Positions 52,182 to 61,145 of a DNA stretch of 64,000 bases are shown here, in pieces. A program made the position numbers and the translations under genes. The notes under the pieces were generated by a model. It searched no databases. It had not been told where the DNA came from and was given only the letters and a program-made list of their open reading frames with translations. How positions within the stretch are numbered: position 1 is the first letter of the stretch; every line of letters starts with the position of its first letter. The DNA is from Brevibacillus centrosporus (GTDB taxonomy: Bacteria > Bacillota > Bacilli > Brevibacillales > Brevibacillaceae). The stretch lies in the NCBI RefSeq assembly GCF_003710815.1, contig NZ_RHHP01000010.1, forward strand, positions 1 to 64,000, in the 5' to 3' direction.

Positions 52182-53621
52182 ATGGTAGTCGGAGAGGTTG
52201 CAGTCGAGACAGATGTTGTCGTAATCGGTGGAGGACCTGGCGGATATGCTGCTGCCATTCGCCTCGGTCAGCTGGGAAAATCAGTGGTCCTGATTGAAAA
52301 GGATCAGCTCGGTGGAGTGTGCCTGAATCGAGGGTGTATTCCTTCCAAGGCGCTCATTCACAGCGCAGGGGAATATCACAAGCTGGCGAGTTTGGAGAAG
52401 CTGGGAATTCAGCTGCCAAAAGGGGACGTCATTTTTCAGATGTCCACCTGGCAGACGTGGAAAGAATCGGTCGTAAATCAGTTGAAAAATGGTGTGGACC
52501 ATCTTTGCCAAGCAAATGGCGTCACTGTAGTAAAAGGCTCAGCGACGTTTTTGTCCAATGACCGGATCGGAGTCGAGACCGGCGGTGATTTCGAGACATA
52601 CAAGTTTCGCCAAGCGATTATCGCGACAGGCTCCAGACCTTTCACGCCGCCATTCGTGAAACCGGATGGGGTACATATATTGGACTCCACGGATGCTTTG
52701 AATCTGCAGGAAGTCCCTCAGTCACTGGGGATTATAGGCGGCGGGTATATCGGGATGGAGCTCGGGATGGCTTTTGCCAAGCTGGGCGCAAAAGTCACCA
52801 TTGTGGAAGCGGCAGACAAGGTCTTGCCGCAGACGGTTGCCAGTCTCAGCCAAGAGGTATTAAAGCAAGCAAAAAAGCTGGGGATCACGATCCGCACTGG
52901 GACGAAGGTAGAGGCTGTATCTGTAGAGCAAGCTCAAGTTACCCTTAATATTTTGACCCATCAGAACACACGGGAGCAGGTATCAGTGGAAAAAGTCCTC
53001 GTTACGATTGGGCGTGTGCCGAATACAGGGGAGATCGGGCTGTCACAAGCAGGCGTACAGACAGACGAGCGAGGGTACATCCATGTGGATAGCACGGGGC
53101 GTACGAACGTGGCGCATATTTATGCGATCGGGGATGTGACGCCAGGTCCAGCTTTGGCCCATCGAGCGTCGAAGCAAGGTGTGGTAGCGGCAGAGGTCAT
53201 TGCCGGGCTGCCAAGCAGCTTTGACACCCCGTATGTCCCTTATGTAATTTTTACGGAGCCGCAAATCGCGGGAGTGGGATTGACAAAGGAAGAGGCGGAG
53301 AAGCAAGGCTATCGCGTCAAAACGGCAGCCTTTCCCTACCGTGCCAACGGGCGTGCTTTGGCGACGGATGAAAAAGAAGGATTTGCAGAAGTCATTGTGG
53401 ATGAACAGAGCCATCTGCTGCTAGGGCTGCACCTGGTAGGCGCGGATGCTTCCAATCTGATTGGAGAAGGTGTGCTCGCCTTAGAGCTTGCTGCACGAGT
53501 AGAGGATTTGGCCCTCACGATTCATCCCCACCCGACACTGAGTGAGGTATGGTTGGAAGCGGCAGAAGCGGTACTCGGTCACGCCATTCATATTGTGAAT
53601 AAAGCGAAAGTCTTGCAGTAG
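52182..53621 (+). CDS. lpdA: Dihydrolipoyl dehydrogenase (E3)
   Basis: This 479-residue FAD/NAD oxidoreductase reoxidises the lipoyl arm of E2. The FAD dinucleotide loop is VVVIGGGPGGYAAA, and the redox-active disulfide lies in GGVCLNRGCIPSK. The NAD loop is IIGGGYIGMELG, with YAIGDVTPGPALAHRASKQG following. The C-terminal active-site HPHPTLSEVW carries the catalytic His-Glu. ATG 52182 follows the E2 stop at once; GGAGATGG within the end of E2 serves as ribosome site. It ends the operon, with a terminator at 53641. Confidence 0.94.
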   Translation: MVVGEVAVETDVVVIGGGPGGYAAAIRLGQLGKSVVLIEKDQLGGVCLNRGCIPSKALIHSAGEYHKLASLEKLGIQLPKGDVIFQMSTWQTWKESVVNQLKNGVDHLCQANGVTVVKGSATFLSNDRIGVETGGDFETYKFRQAIIATGSRPFTPPFVKPDGVHILDSTDALNLQEVPQSLGIIGGGYIGMELGMAFAKLGAKVTIVEAADKVLPQTVASLSQEVLKQAKKLGITIRTGTKVEAVSVEQAQVTLNILTHQNTREQVSVEKVLVTIGRVPNTGEIGLSQAGVQTDERGYIHVDSTGRTNVAHIYAIGDVTPGPALAHRASKQGVVAAEVIAGLPSSFDTPYVPYVIFTEPQIAGVGLTKEEAEKQGYRVKTAAFPYRANGRALATDEKEGFAEVIVDEQSHLLLGLHLVGADASNLIGEGVLALELAARVEDLALTIHPHPTLSEVWLEAAEAVLGHAIHIVNKAKVLQ

Positions 53622-53640
53622 GCAAGCCATAGAGTGAATA

Positions 53641-53680
53641 AGAGGAGTTGTACGTATGACCAACGTGCAGCTCTTTTTTA
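53641..53680 (+). terminator. Terminator of the 2-oxoacid dehydrogenase operon
   Basis: AGAG, GTTG and ACGT arms paired with ACGT, CAG and CTCT, followed by TTTTTT. Confidence 0.75.
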
Positions 53681-53700
53681 TTTTTGGACTAGGTTTTTTA

Positions 53701-53747
53701 ACCCTTTCGTGCCAAGGCACCGCACAAGGCTTGGGGCAGCCAAGCTT
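53701..53747. repeat. Intergenic repeat element copy 2
   Basis: ACCCTTTCG, the dyad GTGCCAAGGCAC, and the hairpin AAGGCTTGGGGCAGCCAAG (53726-53744) follow in order. The hairpin differs from the copy at 47180-47198 by one base, and both copies sit next to a sigma-54 activator gene. Confidence 0.6.
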
Positions 53748-53846
53748 TCGAATGGCGATCAAGCAAGTTTTTTTGGGGGAGCGCGAATAGATCGGCTATA
53801 ATAGTCTAAACACGCATACAGGGACGCGCGCGAAGGGGGGATGAAA

Positions 53847-55232
53847 ATGGCGGAGCAGACAGAAAAGGAACGGAAAATGCTTTTACAGGAAGTTGAGGGG
53901 CTTCTGTCTTTTATCTCCTTGCCTATTTTGGTAGTTGAGAAGAGTGGACAAGTCATACACGTCAACCCAACAGCTGAGCACATCTGGCGCCGTTCACAGG
54001 TCGTTCTGCTGAATCAGAGGCTGACGGATCTCGTAGAATCGACGAAGCTTCTGGATTTTGTACGGAGAGGCAAGCCCCTTCGAGATTATCCGGTAAAAAT
54101 CAAGGACGCTGCCGGCAAGCACTTTCCTTATCTTTGCCGCTTGCACCCGTTATTCGTCAATCGTCAGGTCGAAGGGGCCATCCTTCAGTTCACGGAGCAA
54201 GTCATCGAGACCGAATTCGAAAAAAACCGAAAATATGCCACGCGCTATTCATTCGAGGATATTCGGGGAAACAGTCCAGCTATGATCGCCTTACTGGAGC
54301 AGGCGCGAAAAATAGCAAAAAGCGATTCGACCGTATTAATCCGGGGTGAGAGCGGCACGGGAAAAGAAGTGCTGGCACAGTCGATTCATCATGCGAGCAA
54401 CCGAAGCAACGGGCCGTTTGTCGCCATCAACTGTGCGGCAATACCGGAATCCCTATTGGAAAGTGAACTGTTTGGCTATGAGGATGGCGCTTTTACCGGA
54501 GCCAAAAAAGGAGGAAAGCCAGGGAGGTTTGAACTGGCTTTGAACGGGACCTTGTTTCTGGATGAAATCGGAGATATGCCACCCTTTCTCCAAGCGAAGC
54601 TGCTGCGCGTTTTGCAAGAGCGGCGGATTGAGCGCATTGGAGGGTCAGAGAGTATTCCGGTAGACACGAGACTGATCGCTGCTACTCATAAGGATCTAGA
54701 GTCGATGATTGTCAGCGGACAATTTCGTGAGGACCTGTTCTATCGCCTGCATGTCATCCCGCTCTATGTCCCGGCTTTGCGGAATCGTAAAGAAGATTTG
54801 TACGATTTGATTCAGTTTTACATGAAATGGTTCGGAGATCGGCTAGGCAAGGAGCCCAAGCGCTTTACCACAGCGGCAATGAAATGCTTGCTGGAATATC
54901 AATGGCCAGGGAATATCCGTGAGCTGGAAAACACACTGGAGTACATTGTGAATCTGGAGATCGGGGATTTGGTTACGATCAGCAGCTTGCCTGCGTCCAT
55001 TCGAGGTGATCGGGTATTGGAAGAAGAGCAAACCATGGCTGCAACCGCTGCTCCAGCCCCGCCCTTTGCGGCTTCTTCCTTGGAAAAGACGGAAGAGCAG
55101 CTGATTATTCAAGCGATCCAACGATTTGGCAAAACAACAGAAGGAAAACGAAAAGCAGCCGAGCATCTCGGAATCAGTGTTGCGACGTTGTACAGACGTT
55201 TAAATAAGCTAAAGCGAAAGCACTTGGTGTAG
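53847..55232 (+). CDS. Sigma-54-dependent activator (PAS, AAA+, Fis-type HTH)
   Basis: This 461-residue enhancer-binding protein, a paralogue of the one at 47210, has a PAS domain at about residues 18-120 (LPILVVEKSGQVIHVNPTAEHIW), Walker A GESGTGKE (167-174), GAFTGA (214-219), FLDEIGDMP (Walker B) and WPGNIRELENTL. A Fis-type HTH at the C-terminus reads GKRKAAEHLGISVATLYRRLNKLKRK. ATG 53847 is six bases after GGGGGG; ATG 53841 is in frame but too close. It is followed 21 bases later by DUF917 and hydantoinase-like genes and probably drives the -24/-12 promoter at 58595. Confidence 0.9.
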   Translation: MAEQTEKERKMLLQEVEGLLSFISLPILVVEKSGQVIHVNPTAEHIWRRSQVVLLNQRLTDLVESTKLLDFVRRGKPLRDYPVKIKDAAGKHFPYLCRLHPLFVNRQVEGAILQFTEQVIETEFEKNRKYATRYSFEDIRGNSPAMIALLEQARKIAKSDSTVLIRGESGTGKEVLAQSIHHASNRSNGPFVAINCAAIPESLLESELFGYEDGAFTGAKKGGKPGRFELALNGTLFLDEIGDMPPFLQAKLLRVLQERRIERIGGSESIPVDTRLIAATHKDLESMIVSGQFREDLFYRLHVIPLYVPALRNRKEDLYDLIQFYMKWFGDRLGKEPKRFTTAAMKCLLEYQWPGNIRELENTLEYIVNLEIGDLVTISSLPASIRGDRVLEEEQTMAATAAPAPPFAASSLEKTEEQLIIQAIQRFGKTTEGKRKAAEHLGISVATLYRRLNKLKRKHLV

Positions 55233-55253
55233 CACATAGGGGGGAGGGTGGAC

Positions 55254-56393
55254 ATGAGTCAAATATTAACGGAAAAGGACGTCGATTCTCTGGCCTGTGG
55301 TGCCTTGTTTCTCGGTTCCGGCGGCGGAGGGGATCCCTCTATTATCCAAATTATGGCCAAGCAGGAGATACGGGATCGGGGACCCGTTCGACTTCTCTCG
55401 CCCTTTGAGCTTCAGGACGAGGATTGGGGGGTTACCCTGTCGATGATGGGCTCCCAAACGGTCGGGTATGAGAAGTTCCTGTCCGGTCAAGAATTTACGA
55501 CGGCTTTGCGCATTCTGGAAAACGAGAAGCAGATTACAGCCAAGGTGATTGTGCCTTTTGAAATCGGGGGAATCAATGCGATTACGCCCATTTTGGCTGC
55601 TTCCTTAACGAACCTTCCACTCGTTGATTGTGATGGGATGGGAAGAGCCTTTCCAGAATTGCAGATGACGACGTTTCATGCTTTTGGCGTACAGGCGAGC
55701 CCCTTTATCCTTTGCGCCGACAACGGTCAGTGCGTACGGATTCTCCATGAATCCACCCTGGAAGTGGAGAAAATGGCTCGTAATGCTTTGCCTGCCATGG
55801 GCGGAGCGGTAGCAGCAGCTTCCTTTCCGATGCAAGCCAAAGCGCTGCAAGAAGTGGTCATTCCACACACATTCTTATTGTGCAAAAGGCTGGGAGAAGG
55901 TATTATGGCCGCCGGAGCGGATGTGCACCGTGTATTTCTCCATCTGTCGCGTGTTTTGCAAAACTCCATTTACGGTAAGCCCTTCAAGCTCATCGAAGGA
56001 AAAATTGTGGACGTCCAGCGCTATTTGAAGGACGGGATGCTGCGCGGGGAGACCATCGTGGAAGGCACGGGCTATCATCACAGCGAGCAAATTGAGGTTC
56101 AGTTTTTCAATGAATACTTGCTAGCAAAGCAGGGCGAGCGAGTCATCACGACCGTGCCCGATATTCTTTGTATCCTGGATGCAGACTCGGGACTTCCCGT
56201 GATGATTGATGAGCTGGAGCTGCAAATGAAGGTATGGGTGGTAGCGATCCCTTGTCCCATACTCGTTCGCCATCCGAAAATGCTGGATGTGGTTGGCCCT
56301 TGGAATTTTGGCCTGATGGACCATTATGTACCGGTCGAACAACTAATCTCAGATGAGGGGAATGGCATACATCGTGCTGCGGCTTGGGATTGA
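55254..56393 (+). CDS. DUF917 family protein (first copy)
   Basis: This 379-residue DUF917/COG3535 protein is of unknown biochemical function and is regularly paired with hydantoinase/oxoprolinase genes. It shares with the copy at 60048 the N-terminal GGGGDP loop, then FEIGGINAITP, and the CDGMGRAFPELQMTTFH block around residues 125-141. It also has TGLPVMIDEL-like residues near the end (DSGLPVMIDELEL). ATG 55254 follows GGGGGGAGGG; GTG 55248 is also in frame. It lies in one operon with the activator upstream and overlaps the hydantoinase-like gene by 41 bases. Confidence 0.85.
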   Translation: MSQILTEKDVDSLACGALFLGSGGGGDPSIIQIMAKQEIRDRGPVRLLSPFELQDEDWGVTLSMMGSQTVGYEKFLSGQEFTTALRILENEKQITAKVIVPFEIGGINAITPILAASLTNLPLVDCDGMGRAFPELQMTTFHAFGVQASPFILCADNGQCVRILHESTLEVEKMARNALPAMGGAVAAASFPMQAKALQEVVIPHTFLLCKRLGEGIMAAGADVHRVFLHLSRVLQNSIYGKPFKLIEGKIVDVQRYLKDGMLRGETIVEGTGYHHSEQIEVQFFNEYLLAKQGERVITTVPDILCILDADSGLPVMIDELELQMKVWVVAIPCPILVRHPKMLDVVGPWNFGLMDHYVPVEQLISDEGNGIHRAAAWD

Positions 56394-57753
56394 TATCAAT
56401 AGCAAAACAACGACGGGCATTGTCATGAACCGTGATGGAGCGATCCTGCATGTGGCTAAGTCACCTACCCAGAAAGACTTGTTAGCCGGGCTTTCCGAAG
56501 TCATAAAAGAAATTACGGCTCCTGACAAGAGCTGCACGAGCATAGGTGAAGTGATTATTGGAACCGATTACTTTGCCAATCTAGTAGAAAAAGGGGAGCG
56601 CCTCTCCAAAGTCTGCTCCATCCGCATAGGGCAAGCGAAAAACACCATCCCGCCACTGTACGGAGCATCCGATTTGATTCAAAAAGCGATCGAAGTCATT
56701 CCTTTTCAGTTATACGGGGGACATGAGATGGACGGCCGTTCCTCCCTGCAACCGGCAAGGCACGATCTGGAAACCTTTCTGGAAACGATTCGTGAGGAAG
56801 GCATCAATTCATTTGCGATCACAGGCGCCTTTTCACTTGTGAACCCTGCGCATGAAAATATCGTCGAGCAATGGATTCGCGAGATCGTGGGGGATGATTG
56901 TACCGTTACCAAATCGCATATGCTCGGCAGTATCGGTTTTTTGGAGCGGGAAAACTCCAGTATTTTCAATGCTGCTTTATCGAAGACGATTCTGCGTTCC
57001 GTCGAAGGGCTCCAAGACCTGATGCATCAAAACGGGCTCCACGCGAAGATCTACTTTACTCAGAACGATGGTTCTCTCTTAGGCTATGAGTCTGCCTTGC
57101 AATATCCGATTCGTACCTGTGGTTCACGCATTTCCAACAGCTTTCGTGGAGCTTCGCTGCTCACAGGTTTAAACGATTGTGTAATTGTCGATATTTGCCA
57201 ATCGAAAGCGAGCATCGGGGCATTGGAACGCGGATTTCCAAAAGAAAAACGCCGTAACATGAAAATGGCCGGTGTTCCCGTCAGTCTGCAAATGTCAGAC
57301 GTTACGAATCTCACCATAAGCGAGGATCGTACTGCAGACGACAACAATCTGGATGCGATCTACCACGCGATTCAAAGGTTTCAGCCTCGCTTCGAACCTC
57401 TCCCTATCGTTTTTGTGGGGGATGGGAGCGATCGCATTTTCCCTTCGTTCAAGTATCCATGGTCAGATGTACTTCATCCAGCCGAGTTTGAAAATGTTAG
57501 TGCGATTGGTGCCTGTATCGCACAGGTGAGCGGAGCAGTCGATCGTATTTATTGGGTAGATGAAGAAGATCGGGATAAAACGATTCAGATCGCGAAAGAG
57601 GAAGCCATTCAAGCTGCCATCGCAGAAGGAGCGTCCCCCAAGACGGTATTCGTACAAAGAGTAGAAATCAACCCCATTGCCTATATGCCGACGAAAGCAA
57701 TACGTATCAAAGTAAAAGCCATAGGGACTTTGGATTTTCAGCATCTGCGGTAA
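56353..57753 (+). CDS. Hydantoinase/oxoprolinase-like protein with degenerate nucleotide loops
   Basis: At up to 466 residues, this is a paralogue of the intact hydantoinase at 61142 but shorter by about 55 residues. The first nucleotide loop, DVGGTHTD in the intact copy, reads DINSKTTT (D14). The second, DVGGTTTD, reads DICQSKAS (D280). The block with GLGGGTIVRI and the segment after it are missing. The matching remainder is well kept (LGSIGFLERENSSIFNAAL; SFRGASLLTGL; VSGAVDRIYW). ATP binding therefore looks lost while the fold is retained. The start is uncertain: ATG 56353, ATG 56362 and GTG 56374 are possible, all overlapping the DUF917 gene. It may act as a non-catalytic partner or a sensor with the neighbouring activator. 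Confidence 0.8.
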   Translation: MRGMAYIVLRLGIDINSKTTTGIVMNRDGAILHVAKSPTQKDLLAGLSEVIKEITAPDKSCTSIGEVIIGTDYFANLVEKGERLSKVCSIRIGQAKNTIPPLYGASDLIQKAIEVIPFQLYGGHEMDGRSSLQPARHDLETFLETIREEGINSFAITGAFSLVNPAHENIVEQWIREIVGDDCTVTKSHMLGSIGFLERENSSIFNAALSKTILRSVEGLQDLMHQNGLHAKIYFTQNDGSLLGYESALQYPIRTCGSRISNSFRGASLLTGLNDCVIVDICQSKASIGALERGFPKEKRRNMKMAGVPVSLQMSDVTNLTISEDRTADDNNLDAIYHAIQRFQPRFEPLPIVFVGDGSDRIFPSFKYPWSDVLHPAEFENVSAIGACIAQVSGAVDRIYWVDEEDRDKTIQIAKEEAIQAAIAEGASPKTVFVQRVEINPIAYMPTKAIRIKVKAIGTLDFQHLR

Positions 57754-57804
57754 TCCAAAGGAATCATTTCAACCTTGAGAATACGACTCCTGAGGTGAGT
57801 GTCA

Positions 57805-58350
57805 GTGGAGGATCAGTGGAGAATATCCGAGTATGACCCTAGATGGAAAAGTCTGTTTCGTGAAGTTGCTTCTAGATTAAGAGAGTCGTTGGGAGATTCG
57901 GCTGTTCGAATCGACCATGTCGGCTCAACTTCTGTAGCTGGTCTGGCAGCAAAGCCTATTATCGATATCCAAATATCTGTAAGAAACTATGATGATATCT
58001 CAACCTATCAGACGAAGATTGAAAACGTGGGGTTCGTGTTACGAGAAGAAAATCGGGACAGGACGAAGAGGTATTTTCGGGAGATACCGGGAAATCGCAG
58101 GACGCATGTTCATGTAAGAGAGGCCGGTAGTTATTCCGAACAAGTTACCTTGCTTTTCAGGGATTTTTTACGTGTTCACCCTGATGATTGTTTGCGCTAC
58201 GCCCAAGAAAAGCATCGATTAATGAAGCTATACAGAGCGGAACGTCCGAAATATGTGGAAGGAAAAGGTCCGATCGTTTGGGATATTCTGCAGAAAGCCC
58301 ATATTTGGTCACAAGAAATAGGATGGCGACCAAGTACATCTGATGAGTAG
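57805..58350 (+). CDS. GrpB family (UPF0157) nucleotidyltransferase-like protein
   Basis: This 181-residue protein of the GrpB/UPF0157 group has a nucleotidyltransferase fold. It shows YDPRWKSLFREVASRL, then the diagnostic HVGSTSVAGLAAKPIIDIQIS, and later HVHVREAGS and FRDFLRVHPDDCLRYAQEKHRL. The function is uncharacterised in bacteria, although distant relatives bind nucleotides or act in CoA synthesis. GTG 57805 is seven bases after GAGGTG; GTG 57799 is too close. It lies alone between the hydantoinase-like gene and a terminator, and its link to the cluster is unclear. Confidence 0.85.
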   Translation: MEDQWRISEYDPRWKSLFREVASRLRESLGDSAVRIDHVGSTSVAGLAAKPIIDIQISVRNYDDISTYQTKIENVGFVLREENRDRTKRYFREIPGNRRTHVHVREAGSYSEQVTLLFRDFLRVHPDDCLRYAQEKHRLMKLYRAERPKYVEGKGPIVWDILQKAHIWSQEIGWRPSTSDE

Positions 58351-58367
58351 AAAAAAGTATCAAGCAT

Positions 58368-58417
58368 GAAGCCGATTTGCATTGGGCATTGCTCCTTGCA
58401 AATCCGGCTTCTTTTTT
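58368..58417 (+). terminator. Rho-independent terminator
   Basis: GAAGCC and GATTTGCA paired with TGCAAATC and GGCTTC, followed by TTTTTT. Confidence 0.93.
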
Positions 58418-58428
58418 ATGACGGAGAG

Positions 58429-58443
58429 TTCTCAGGTTGAGAA
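58429..58443. promoter_or_regulatory. Candidate enhancer site 1 (TTCTCA-N3-TGAGAA)
   Basis: TTCTCA-GGT-TGAGAA is a dyad lying about 150 bases upstream of the -24/-12 promoter at 58595, the normal distance for an activator site. It shares its half-site with the dyad at 58541. A single TGAGAA also lies at 58476. Confidence 0.45.
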
Positions 58444-58540
58444 AAAATAAAATATTGCGAAAAATAGAGAAAAAATGAGAAAAGAATATAAAAATAGTCC
58501 ATAACAATCATTAACTGTAAATTTTGATTGGTTTTTGAGC

Positions 58541-58554
58541 TGAGAATTTTCTCA
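58541..58554. promoter_or_regulatory. Candidate enhancer site 2 (TGAGAA-N2-TTCTCA)
   Basis: TGAGAA-TT-TTCTCA is a dyad 41 bases upstream of the -24 element. Its half-sites match those of site 1 in reverse order. Confidence 0.45.
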
Positions 58555-58594
58555 AATGCAACCCAAAATGCAAGAAATATCTAGCTTTTCAGGT

Positions 58595-58610
58595 TGGCAT
58601 GCCATTTGCA
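58595..58610 (+). promoter_or_regulatory. Sigma-54 promoter (-24/-12)
   Basis: TGGCATGCCATTTGCA has GG-N10-GC spacing and a consensus TTTGCA -12 element. It lies 90 bases before the permease gene. Confidence 0.82.
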
Positions 58611-58699
58611 ACAAAGAATATTCAAACTGTTCGGAGGTGAACATTCAGTCTTTTCTGTTCCATCCAGAAAAACAAAGAAGGTAAAGGAGGGGCGATATC

Positions 58700-60022
58700 A
58701 TGGCAGGTCATTCAAACATGGCAGACGACTTCTCGCTGAGCAGGGTGCCGAAAGAGGCACGCGTGCCGATGTGGGAAATTCTCGTCATTCGAATTGGGGC
58801 GTTTACTTCTCTCAGTCAGTTCATTCTCGGTGCATTTCTCGGTTATGGCATGTCCTTTTGGGACGCTGCATTAGCTAGCTTTCTCGGTGCCATTATCCTG
58901 GAAGTAGTCATCCTCCTCATCGGAATTGCTGGTGCGCGCGAGGGGCTTTCGACCAGTATGCTGAGCAGATGGACGGGGTTTGGCAAATACGGGTCCAGTA
59001 TTATCGGATTCGTCATCGCGGTTTCTACCATCGGCTGGTTCGGTGTGCAGAACTCCGTATTTGCAAACGGGATCAATGACGCCGTCGGTGGGGCATTAGG
59101 ATTTCCACTCGCTGCCACTTTGACAGGATTGTTTGTCACCGTGATCGTTATTTTTGGTTTCAAGTGGCTGGGAGTAACGGCCAAGATCGCGGTCCCCGGA
59201 TTTTTATTGACCATTGCATACGGTATCTACAACGTGTTTGAAAGCCACTCGCTGCCTGAGCTCATGTCTTCTGCAGCGCCTGGTCCAGCTCTTTCCTTGG
59301 GCGCGGCGGCGACGATGGTCGCAGGAAGCTTCATGGTTGGGGCAGTACTAACCCCAGACATGACCCGCTATTGCCGAAGCAGCAAAGACGTGCTTTGGTC
59401 GACTTTGATCTCCGTCGTCATCGGAGAAATTATCATCAATCTGATCGCGGTCCTAATGGCACACGCTGTCAAAACGAGTGACGTAGTGACAATTGCTTTG
59501 CAGACGTCTGGCTGGATCGGAGCTGCAACCGTCATTTTTGCTACTGTAAAAATCAACGATATTAATCTGTACTCGGCTTCGCTAGGTTTCACCAACATCA
59601 TCCATGCCCTGTTCGGTAAGAACGTGAATCGCGGACTTATCACGCTAATTGTCGGAATTGCAGGAACCATTTTATCTGTTCTCGGTATCTTGGATCAATT
59701 CGTTAATTTCCTCATTTTTCTCGGGGTGTGGATCCCACCTATCGCCGGAATCATGGTAGTTGATTATTTCATCTTAAAACGAAGCAGAAAAGTATTGGAT
59801 GAGAGTCGAGAGCGCGGGGAGCTGCCAGCGGTGAGTGAAACGTGGAATCCAGTTTCACTCGTCGCTTGGGCTCTAGGCTTTGGAGTCGGCTACATGGTTC
59901 AATGGGGGATTCCTTCGATCAACTCCTTGCTGGTCGCCGGTATTGTCTACTACGCCGGTATGAAGGTATTCGGGGCATCTCTGGATCAAAAATGGAATGT
60001 GAAAATGGAAAAAGCAGGGTAA
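58700..60022 (+). CDS. NCS1 family permease (cytosine/purine/hydantoin type)
   Basis: This 440-residue membrane protein of the nucleobase:cation symporter-1 family has about twelve transmembrane segments. It resembles CodB, with GAREGLSTSMLSRWTGFGKYGS at helix 3, STIGWFGVQNSVFANG, FMVGAVLTPDMTRYCRSSKD, and a C-terminal VDYFILKR motif. ATG 58700 follows AGGAGG. The family takes up cytosine, purines, allantoin and hydantoins; with DUF917, hydantoinase and racemase genes downstream, import of a cyclic amide is the most likely role. It is first in the operon driven by the promoter at 58595. Confidence 0.87.
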   Translation: MAGHSNMADDFSLSRVPKEARVPMWEILVIRIGAFTSLSQFILGAFLGYGMSFWDAALASFLGAIILEVVILLIGIAGAREGLSTSMLSRWTGFGKYGSSIIGFVIAVSTIGWFGVQNSVFANGINDAVGGALGFPLAATLTGLFVTVIVIFGFKWLGVTAKIAVPGFLLTIAYGIYNVFESHSLPELMSSAAPGPALSLGAAATMVAGSFMVGAVLTPDMTRYCRSSKDVLWSTLISVVIGEIIINLIAVLMAHAVKTSDVVTIALQTSGWIGAATVIFATVKINDINLYSASLGFTNIIHALFGKNVNRGLITLIVGIAGTILSVLGILDQFVNFLIFLGVWIPPIAGIMVVDYFILKRSRKVLDESRERGELPAVSETWNPVSLVAWALGFGVGYMVQWGIPSINSLLVAGIVYYAGMKVFGASLDQKWNVKMEKAG

Positions 60023-60047
60023 ATCTGAAATCAAAGGAGAGGTACAT

Positions 60048-61145
60048 GTGAGACAGATAGGTAAACAAGAAATAGAAGACATCGCAATTGGTGCGGCCGT
60101 ACTCGGAACCGGAGGCGGAGGAGATCCGTACATCGGCAAATTGATGGCTCTGCAGGCAGTAGAAGAATACGGACCTATTACCTTGCTGTCGGTAGATGAA
60201 GTTCCAGATGACGCTCTCGTCGTCGCATCGGGTGGTATGGGTGCTCCTACCGTCCTGATTGAGAAAATTCCGAGCGGCCATGAAGTCGCGCAAACCTTTC
60301 AATCCCTGGAGAAATACATGGGGAAAGAAGTTTTTGCCACGTATCCAATCGAGGCTGGCGGAATCAACTCCATGCTGCCATTGGCTCTTGCGGCACAGCT
60401 TGGTCTCCCTGTCGTGGATGTAGACGGAATGGGTCGTGCATTCCCTGAGCTGCAAATGACGACTTTTTACCTCGATGGCATTTCGGCTACGCCAATGGTG
60501 CTAGCGGATGAAAAAGGCAATGTCACCATCATGGATACGATCGACAATTCCTGGACGGAACGCATTGCGCGCAGCGTTACGGTACAAAAAGGCGGATCCG
60601 CCACTTGCGCCATTTACCCGATGCTGGGTAAAAACCTGAAGGAAAGCGGTATTCACAGCATCTTGCAGCTGGAAGAAGAAATCGGCCGTGCTATCCGTTT
60701 GGCGAAGGAAACGAATGTAGACCCGGTCAACGAGGTACTGAAGCTAACGAGCGGCTTTGAGCTGTTCCGCGGTAAAGTGGTAGACGTAGATCGCAAAACA
60801 GAAGGCGGCTGGGCACGTGGAGTCGCCAAAATCGAAGGATTGCAGGCCTATAAAGGTGAAAATCTCGAAATCCGCTTCCAAAACGAACATCTCCTGGCCC
60901 GTACTAAGGATCGTTTGCTTTGCGTCACTCCTGACTTGATTGCCGTCCTGGATGCGGAAACCGGACTTCCCATCACCACGGAAGGATTGCGCTACGGTGC
61001 ACGTTGTGTCGTCATCGGCATGCCTTGCCATCCAAAATGGCGGACAGAAAAAGGGATTGAAACGGTGGGACCACGTTACTTCCGTTATGATGCCGACTAC
61101 ATCCCGGTAGAGCAGCTGGTAGAGAAAGGAAGTGTTGCGAAATGA
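60048..61145 (+). CDS. DUF917 family protein (second copy)
   Basis: This 365-residue DUF917 protein has GTGGGGDPYIGK at about residues 21-32, PIEAGGINSMLPLALA, and VDVDGMGRAFPELQMTTFY. A DAETGLPITTEGLRYG segment near the C-terminus also matches. It is a paralogue of the protein at 55254. Start GTG 60048 follows AAAGGAGAGG. Its last four bases overlap the start of the intact hydantoinase gene, as in the first pair, so the two proteins are probably made in equal amounts and may form a complex. Function is unproven. Confidence 0.86.
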   Translation: MRQIGKQEIEDIAIGAAVLGTGGGGDPYIGKLMALQAVEEYGPITLLSVDEVPDDALVVASGGMGAPTVLIEKIPSGHEVAQTFQSLEKYMGKEVFATYPIEAGGINSMLPLALAAQLGLPVVDVDGMGRAFPELQMTTFYLDGISATPMVLADEKGNVTIMDTIDNSWTERIARSVTVQKGGSATCAIYPMLGKNLKESGIHSILQLEEEIGRAIRLAKETNVDPVNEVLKLTSGFELFRGKVVDVDRKTEGGWARGVAKIEGLQAYKGENLEIRFQNEHLLARTKDRLLCVTPDLIAVLDAETGLPITTEGLRYGARCVVIGMPCHPKWRTEKGIETVGPRYFRYDADYIPVEQLVEKGSVAK

